A stretch of DNA of 64,000 nt, from contig NC_080566.1 of the NCBI RefSeq assembly GCF_030253575.1, positions 32,973,501 through 33,037,500 of the forward strand. Direction: 5' to 3'. Below the pieces are notes generated by a model. The model searched no databases. It was not told the DNA's origin and worked only from the letters and a program-made list of their open reading frames with translations. A program made the position numbers and the translations under genes. This DNA is from Rhododendron vialii. Taxonomy: Eukaryota > Streptophyta > Magnoliopsida > Ericales > Ericaceae. Shown piece after piece: positions 57,873-64,000 of this stretch; positions within the stretch are counted from its first letter, which is position 1; each line of letters opens with the position of its first letter.

Positions 57873-58410
57873 CAGGGTCGGCCCTAGGCATAGGCTCACT
57901 AGGCGACCGCCTAGGGCCTCCCATTTTGGGCCAGAAAATTGGGCCCCGAAATAGTAGAATATATTAAATATAATGTATGTGAAGAATACTTGAAGTAGGC
58001 TATTGTGGCAAAGTGGTTAGGTGCGCGTGCAATGAGTGTAATAGTTGCGATTTCGATCAGGCATGCTCACTTTTTTAAATGAGCTTTTGGTAAGTCGTAC
58101 AAAAAATTGTTTCAAAATGACTGTTCAGAGCCTCGAACTTAGGACCTACTGGTAAAGTCGCGATTTCAATTAGGCATGTTCACTTTTTTAAATGAGCTTT
58201 TGGTAAGTCGTACAAAAAATTGTTTCAAAATGACTGTTTAGAGCATCGAACTCAAGACCTACTAGTACCAAAGAGGTGATACACAATTATGCCATTGAAC
58301 TACAACACTAATTCACTTGTTTTATCGAACAACTATATAATATACTAATATATTAGAGGCCCCATTTTCAAATACTGCCTAGAGCCTCGAAATACTCAGG
58401 GTCGGGCCTG
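57873..58410. mobile_element. hAT-type non-autonomous element, 8-bp target duplication
   Basis: Ends CAGGGTCGGCCC and GGGTCGGGCCTG. The 8-mer ACTATGAT lies at 57865-57872 and 58411-58418, the duplication length of hAT elements. D1 has the empty site near 51815-51825. Inside, a unit of about 110 bp (containing AATGAGCTTTTGGTAAGTCG) is tandemly doubled at 58045-58262. No transposase. Confidence 0.92.
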
Positions 58411-58460
58411 ACTATGATTACCCAAAAATATGAGTAATGCATACGGCTATAAAAAATTAA

Positions 58461-58493
<33 letters not shown>

Positions 58494-58527
58494 TTGGTTG
58501 TAATTGTGCAGGAAATAGACTCTCCTT

Positions 58528-58995
58528 GAGGTGGCGTTTTGGCGGCAGTTTCTCTTTCCCACTGCCCTATGATCATTGATTCCTCTCCATCGTCACAGGC
58601 TGTTTGCATTACCTTGGTGGGTCGGTTGGGTTCCTTCTTGTTACTGGTCATCTACATCTGGAAGTGATTGGATCTGCTTAACGGCGAGACGGTTGGGTGG
58701 TAGTGGTGATTTGGGCTGTGTTGCCTACGGTGTTTTGTGCAGTGGCAGCTAGGTTGAGGGTTAGGGTTTTGTGGGTCTGGGTTTGTTGAGCGGGTCCTCT
58801 TGGGCCTGTTTGTTTTTCTTGAGCTTTGTTTGTATATTTGGGTATCAGACGTGCTTGATTTGTATTATTTTTAGACTCCTGTTTTAGACCTTATAGGCTG
58901 GGCTTTGATTCATGTGATGTACTGTCCAATTTTTTGTTAAATTTCTCTTTCCTCTCTCCCCATTTTTAACAAACTTTTCCCTATAAAAGAAAAAA
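58528..58995 (+). mobile_element. Probable poly(A)-tailed retro-insert
   Basis: About 470 bp ending AAAAGAAAAAA, with ACTCTCCTT at 58519-58527 and 58996-59004 as a possible target duplication. GC-rich head (GAGGTGGCGTTTTGGCGGC) and T-rich 3' part. D1 lacks it beside the matching AGGAAATAGACT-like site. No protein recognised. Confidence 0.6.
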
Positions 58996-59189
58996 ACTCT
59001 CCTTAATTAAGATCAGTAGTTTCCGATGTGAATCCTAGAGGTTAGATTTCATCGTCCTTCCGTAACGGGAATTAGTTGTTGCTGTCGGGTATTTTTAAAA
59101 AATCATTTTTTTTGAGGGAAATTTTTTTTTAAAAGTCTCGTAAACACCCGTAATGGTCAAGTGTCGGTTAAAACCTGCTGTCAATCGAT

Positions 59190-59335
59190 CGGTCTAGGAA
59201 TCGGTAATGAACCGATACGTAACAGAAATTCGGCCGATACACATGCGGTTCCCTCCCACCGGTATATCACAATGTAACAGTATCGAAAGGCCAAAAAACC
59301 GTTACGTATTGACCGATTGTTAAGTCCTTGAGATG
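59190..59335. mobile_element. Possible relative of the CAGGGTTTAAA intronic MITE family
   Basis: Interior stretches such as CCGATACGTAAC, GTAACAGTATCG and CCGTTACGTATTG resemble the interiors of 25819-25968 and 32507-32657, but the ends are not recognisable. Confidence 0.3.
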
Positions 59336-59417
59336 AACATGAATCAATAGTGGAAAAGAACTAGTCTTTGCCAATCAATTTCCGTGAATCGATCAGAACT
59401 AAGGAAAAAAAAAGTGT

Positions 59418-59890
59418 GGCAACGGGGGCCGGGTTTTGCCACATCCCGACCCAAAAATTTAGCCCCGCCCCCCACCAGGTAATTTATGGGTACCCCGCCT
59501 CACCCCTATCGGGTATTGGGTTTACCCGCTCCGTTCCCGCTCAAAAAAAAAATTTCATTGAGAAAAGATGTTCTAGATTTTAAAATAAGTGAGCACAAAC
59601 AATAAAATTTTATGAAATAACTATTATAATTTAACCAAAATTTATTATCTAAAAGCAAAATGAAAGAAATAGTTAATACGGAGTAGTATTTTAGTTGTAA
59701 GAGTAAAAATACAAGAAAAAAATAGTTTTTTATGCATAAAATAATTTTGGGACAGGGTGGGTACCTGAACGGGGGATAACGCCAACCCAACCCCGACTTG
59801 GCCTCATCAATTCTCTCCCGACCCGACTCCCGAAATATACAACAAAACCAGTCCCGATCGGGGCGGGGTGGATTGGATTGGATTGCCATA
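59418..59890. mobile_element. MITE-like element with GC-rich ends
   Basis: GC-rich arms (GGCAACGGGGGCCGGGTTTT and CGATCGGGGCGGGGTGG ...GATTGCC) enclose an AT-rich centre and pair partly. A fragment of the same family (AATGGCAACGGGGCGGGTTT) occurs at 16525-16572. Target duplication not determined. Confidence 0.5.
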
Positions 59891-60039
59891 TCTAGCTATC
59901 CATATAATAAAACACAAGGGTGTTGAGACAAATTGTTAGAACGGCACAAATTCATTTAATTCAAAGGCTGTAGTGCATTTTCTCACTTCCTGGTTAAGTG
60001 CCCAAGGTTTTCACCTAAATCACACAAATGTCATCCCCT

Positions 60040-60044
60040 CTCAC

Positions 60045-60076
<32 letters not shown>
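60040..60076 (+). repeat. (CT)n microsatellite
   Basis: About 15 CT units after CACAGCT. No gene start is associated. Confidence 0.8.
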
Positions 60077-60079
<3 letters not shown>

Positions 60080-60726
60080 TGTTCCAATGAAAACTCTTTT
60101 ATCCTAACTGTCGTTTTGTACCGTAAGCACAGGTGATTCACAAACTACACATTAATGAATCGATTCAGTGTTTGAGCCACTAACAAGTACCATGGGCACG
60201 GGCAATTCGAACCGAAAATACGTAGTATTGTAGGCACGGACAAACACTAGTGCTATAATAACGTACTTGGACCCGATCAACTAGTTGGACCGGGTTCCGA
60301 ATTGCTTTGGAGCTTGAACCAGTTCCATGTGCGCTCAAGACTTCCATTTAAACGCGTGCTTGCACGCACATCCGTACCCACCAGAAGTGGACCGACATGT
60401 AAAAGTAATCACTGTGTGACAAAGACAAAAGATGAAGAACTCTTTTTGTTTTGAGAATCCCTCCAATAAGAAGCTGGCTTATCTGCCATTTGGCGTTTAA
60501 CCGCTGGGGCGGTGGTTTACCCCTTTGTCAGTGCCGGCTCATAAATTTTGAAGGTCGAAAACGTACACCTTGAACGAGATTTTTTTATATTTTTTTATAT
60601 AAAAATTGGTTTACAAAAAGTTTCATAAAAATAATAAAACAAATCATTACGGAAGATGCACCAATACAAAGTATAAGCATGTAGTTATTCAAAACAAATG
60701 CAACCATTCCAATATCTCAAAATACA

Positions 60727-60975
60727 TCATTTAAAAATTAGTAGTTTTCTCGCACTTTTTGCTTCAAATGTACTAATTAAGTCTCCATAATTAAGCTTCT
60801 TCACCAACTCTTTTTCAATGGATAACATAGTCAATCCGTTTAATCTTTCTTGAGATATGGTTGATCGAAAATAATTTTTGATCAATTTTAACTTGAAAAA
60901 CTTCTTTTCCCTGATGCAACTGTAACCGGTATAGTCAACAATATTCTGTATGTAATCCATGCATTCGGGAAACAA
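60727..60975 (-). pseudogene. hAT transposase C-terminal fragment
   Basis: 82 residues: GYSCIREKKFFKLKLIKNYF, RSTISQERLNGLTMLSIEKE, LVKKLNYGDLISTFEAKSAR. This is the dimerisation region at the C-terminus of TTF-type/ZMYM1-like hAT transposases, which normally exceed 600 residues. A shorter diverged copy, coding only for the start of this stretch, is at 62150-62285. Confidence 0.82.
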
Positions 60976-61059
60976 CCATCCAATTGGGCCTATTTCGTGT
61001 AAAATATTCTGTAGACTGGTAAGGGATCCCTCATTGGATCCGTGGTGTATATTAGTCCG

Positions 61060-61370
61060 GTTCCCTTAAGGGATCCCGCACGGGCTTACCGTGCGGGACT
61101 CCCATTTTCCGATCTAATTGGGACGATCCGAGCCGCTCAAAGTGATCAGAACGTGATTTTAAGGGTACCCGCGAGAAATCAGCAAAAAAAATAATCGGGA
61201 AGGGCTTGATCCGAACAGTTTTTTATTGAACGGTTCAGTAAAAACTGCTCGGATCAAGCCCTTCCCGATCATTTTTTTTGTTGAATCCTCACAGGTACCC
61301 TTAAAATTACGTTCTGAACACATTGAGCAGCTCGGATCGTCGCAATTCAATCGGGAAAGGGGAGGTCCGC
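61060..61370. mobile_element. Palindromic MITE-like element, copy 1
   Basis: Arms pair around 61215: GGGCTTGATCCGAACAGTTT with the inverse ACTGCTCGGATCAAGCCC, and TAAGGGTACC with GGTACCCTTA. A direct repeat (AGACTGGTAAGGGATCCCTC) flanks it at 61014 and 61376. Confidence 0.65.
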
Positions 61371-61407
61371 ACAGTAGACTGGTAAGGGATCCCTCACTGG
61401 ATCCGTG

Positions 61408-61412
<5 letters not shown>

Positions 61413-61474
<62 letters not shown>
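61413..61474. repeat. (TA)n microsatellite
   Basis: Thirty-one TA units directly after the palindrome in unit 1. Confidence 0.95.
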
Positions 61475-61476
<2 letters not shown>

Positions 61477-62339
61477 AGTCTTAAAATTTTGGGGTCTTCA
61501 TTTTTGTCTTTTTTTAGATTTAATACAAATCTAAATTTCGGCTTCCCATATCAGTTGACCCTGCCTTTTATGCCCCGATATTTGGATTGGGAGATGCTGC
61601 CAAGCGAGAGTGCTTAGCAGTTAGAGCTGTGAACGAGCCGAATCAGATCGACTATTAGAATATTCAAATTTGTTCGTTAAGTTTTGTAGCAAATTCGAAC
61701 TCGAGCCAAACTCAATGAAAATTTGACGAGCTGAGCTCAATCTGAGCTTGCCTAGATTTGAGACGAACTCGAGATTGTTCACGAAGCTTAACAAACCAAT
61801 AATCTCATATATTTATGCTATCATGCAGGTATAGAGTTGCAAATAAATTTTTTAACATGTACATAAATACGTTTATACATATATTAAAATGATAAAAACA
61901 TATACATAAATTAGATTTTAGTGATTGTAAGCATTTATACTTGTACAAATTCGAAAATTTTCATTATGTACATACATAAGTTTATACATATACAAGTTAT
62001 ATAAGTTAATACTTATTCAAGTTTATATATAAAATTTTCATGATACACATGTACTTCAGGTTCGCGAGTATAATCGAACCGAATACTATGAAGTTCATGT
62101 TCGGCTCATTTATGTAATGAGTCTAAATTTGAGAATCATGTTAATCTTTCTTAAGACCTGGTTGACTGAAGATAATTTTTGATCAATTTTAACTTGAAAA
62201 ACTTCTTTTCCCTGATGCAACTGTAACTAGTATATTCAATAATATTCTGTATGTAATCCATGTATTCGGGAAACAACCACCAATTAGGCCTATTTCATGT
62301 GAAATATAAGTTTATTTGGGCCACACACATACACTCCGG

Positions 62340-62678
62340 ATCCCATAAGGGATCCCGTATAGCCTTACCGTGCAGGACTCCCCTTTCTCGATCCAATTTC
62401 GACGATCCAAGTTGTTCAAAGTATGCAGAATGTGATTTTATGGCTACCCGAGAGAAATCAGCAAAAAAAATGATCGGAAAGGGCTTGATCCGAGCAATTT
62501 TTTATTGAATCGTTCAATAAAAAAACTACACGGATCAAGCCCTTACCGATCATTTTTTGCTGATTTCTCGTGGGTCCTTAAAATCACGTTCTGATCATTT
62601 TGAGCGGCTCGGATCGTCAAAATTGGCTCAGGAAAGGAGAGTCCCGCAGGGTAGCACCTTGCGGGATCCCTCATCCGG

Positions 62679-62680
<2 letters not shown>
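62340..62680. mobile_element. Palindromic MITE-like element, copy 2
   Basis: Diverged copy of 61060-61370 with arms GGGCTTGATCCGAGCAATTT and CACGGATCAAGCCC. It lies in the second unit of the local tandem duplication. Confidence 0.65.

Positions 62681-62720
<40 letters not shown>
62681..62720. repeat. (TG)n microsatellite
   Basis: Twenty TG units at the position in unit 2 that corresponds to (TA)n in unit 1. Confidence 0.95.
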
Positions 62721-62726
<6 letters not shown>

Positions 62727-64000
62727 GGGGTCTTAGAATTTTGGGGTCTTCATTTTTTGCCTTTTTTCAGATTTAATACAAATCTAAATTTCGGTTTCCC
62801 ATATTAGCCAGCCCTACCTTTTACGCCCCGATATTTGGATTAGAAGATGTTGTCAAGAGGTGGTGCTTAGCAGTTAGAGCTGTGAACGAGCCGAATTGGA
62901 TCGACTATTAGAATATTCAAATTCGTTCGTTAAGTTTTGTAGCAAATTCGAACTCAAGCCAAACTCAATGAAAATTTGACGAGCTGAGCTCGAGCCGAGC
63001 TTGGCTAGGTTTGAAGCGAAGTCGAAATTGTTCACGAGCCTTAACGAATCAATTATCTCATATATTTATGCTATCATGCAGGTCTAGAGTTGCAAATAAA
63101 TTTTTTAACATGTACATAAATAAGTTTATACATATATTAAAATGATAAAAACATATACATAAATTAATTTTTAGTGATTGTAAGCATTTATACTTGTACA
63201 AATTCGAAAATTTTCATTATGTACATACATAAGTTTATACATATACAAGTTATATAATTTAATACTTACACAAGTTTATATATAAAAATTTCATGATACA
63301 CATGTACTACAGGTTCGCGAGCATAATCAAACCGAATACTGTGAAGTTCATGTTCGACTCATTTAGTAGACAAATCGAACTCAAACGAGCATTTATCGAG
63401 TTGAGCCTCAGACAGTTCATGAACGGCTTGGTTCATTTACAGCCCTATTGGCAGCGGTGTCGAGCAACCGATTTTTCTAGTTCATCTTGAAAATCGACAG
63501 CTTGAATCTTGACCAAGTGATGGGCATTTCAGATCTATATATGCTCAAATTCAATCTGAGTCATCATTGTCGAAATGAACGGCCAGATATCGCTCAGCAC
63601 CTCGCTTGATAGGGGATGCTACGGTGTCCCCGATATTTATTGTTTGCTAATTCATAGCTCTTTTATTTTTTTTATCATAATTTCATAGCTCGATTCGTTC
63701 ATTTTTGAAACTTGTCTATATGCTTATCTTCGCCAGAAATTTTACAGATCTAAACTTGAGTTATTAGTACAGTTGAAAATCGAGTTTTGTTGGGTCATGG
63801 AACCCAATTTACATATCTAAACTTGTTCCGATCGTGTACTTGTACATGTACGATATTTATAATAACAACTTCTAGAGATGATGAGCGTCTTGAGAAGATC
63901 TTATGGGATCCAATTCTAAAATCAACAACCTTAATATCGGGCCTCAAAGGGATGAACTGAAACCTGTTAAACCCCAATCGGTAGACTCCTAGGCGGGGAC

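Larger units (their letters stand above)
60530..61567. mobile_element. hAT transposon remnant with nested palindrome
   Basis: The left end CAGTGCCGGCTC and right end GACCCTG (reverse CAGGGTC) suit a hAT element. The flanks CCCTTTGT and CCTTTTAT partly match as an 8-bp duplication, and the D1 sequence (CACCCTTTTGCGCTGCGG) runs through uninterrupted. It encodes a transposase fragment on the minus strand and holds a palindrome and a (TA)n tract. Confidence 0.65.
60839..62110. repeat. Local tandem duplication, unit 1
   Basis: From TTAATCTTTCTTGAG through the transposase fragment, palindrome, (TA)n and the GAACGAGCCGAATCAGATCG stretch. Matches 62140-63362. Confidence 0.85.
62140..63362. repeat. 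Local tandem duplication, unit 2
   Basis: Second copy, beginning TTAATCTTTCTTAAG and ending in the AAGTTCATGTTCGACTCATT stretch. The remainder of D2 resumes near 63430. Confidence 0.85.
56262..63915. repeat. Segmental duplication, copy D2, enlarged by insertions
   Basis: The 2.4-kb D1 sequence recurs here spread over 7.65 kb in the same order. Extra material is a Stowaway element, a hAT MITE, a retro-insert, a GC-rich element, a hAT remnant with palindromes, and a further local tandem duplication. Confidence 0.82.

Noticed and set aside
61226..61617. Tyr/Ile-repeat frames of 102 and 70 residues
   Set aside because: Translations of the (TA)n microsatellite.

Overview
The window is nuclear DNA of a flowering plant, most likely a eudicot. 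It has spliced genes with GT-AG introns, a UGT85-type glucosyltransferase, an EPF-like signalling peptide, plant Ty1/copia and Tat-lineage Ty3/gypsy retrotransposons, and very many small palindromic DNA elements. I cannot name the species. Everything here was read by eye; no search was run.

Three host genes look intact. (1) An alpha/beta hydrolase, + strand, five exons, 22000-27122, 314 residues. (2) A UGT85-type glucosyltransferase, - strand, two exons, 31358-34340, 482 residues. (3) A small secreted cysteine-rich EPFL peptide precursor, - strand, two exons, 49148-50154, 126 residues. Two broken host genes are also visible: a geranylgeranyl-diphosphate-synthase-like pseudogene (3441-4140, -) cut by a copia element, and a decayed PPR gene (9780-11570, +). 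Each intact gene has its own promoter, and no operon-like or clustered pathway is seen.

Layout. 1-3440: 5' part of a dead Ty1/copia element (-). 3441-4140: GGPPS pseudogene. 4.6-9.6 kb: MITEs, a probable copia solo LTR split by a 1,015-bp palindromic Mutator-type element, a TRIM and a Tourist-like element. 9.8-11.6 kb: PPR pseudogene. 12.6-13.3 kb: a transposon with a GGT-rich core. 13.5-19.9 kb: a tandem duplication of about 3 kb whose two copies gained different MITEs. 20-22 kb: MITEs and the hydrolase promoter. 22-27 kb: hydrolase. 27-31 kb: no gene recognised, one Mutator-type palindrome. 31.4-35.2 kb: UGT85 and an upstream MITE. 36581-48015: a complete 11.4-kb Tat-lineage gypsy element with near-identical LTRs, a perfect 5-bp target duplication and a spliced antisense gene. 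49.1-50.2 kb: EPFL gene. 50.4-64 kb: a dispersed duplication (50420-52778 and 56262-63915), between whose copies lies a LINE ORF1 carcass holding a TRIM, an L1 fragment, a Stowaway element and another retro-insert.

The most notable points are the antisense spliced gene and the single-frame but nonsense-riddled gag-pol of the Tat element, the GGPPS pseudogene broken by copia, the Mutator-type palindromes with perfect 9-bp target duplications, and two duplications that preserve related empty sites and so give the order of insertions. I found no convincing sign of a wholly new system; the antisense gene is the nearest candidate.
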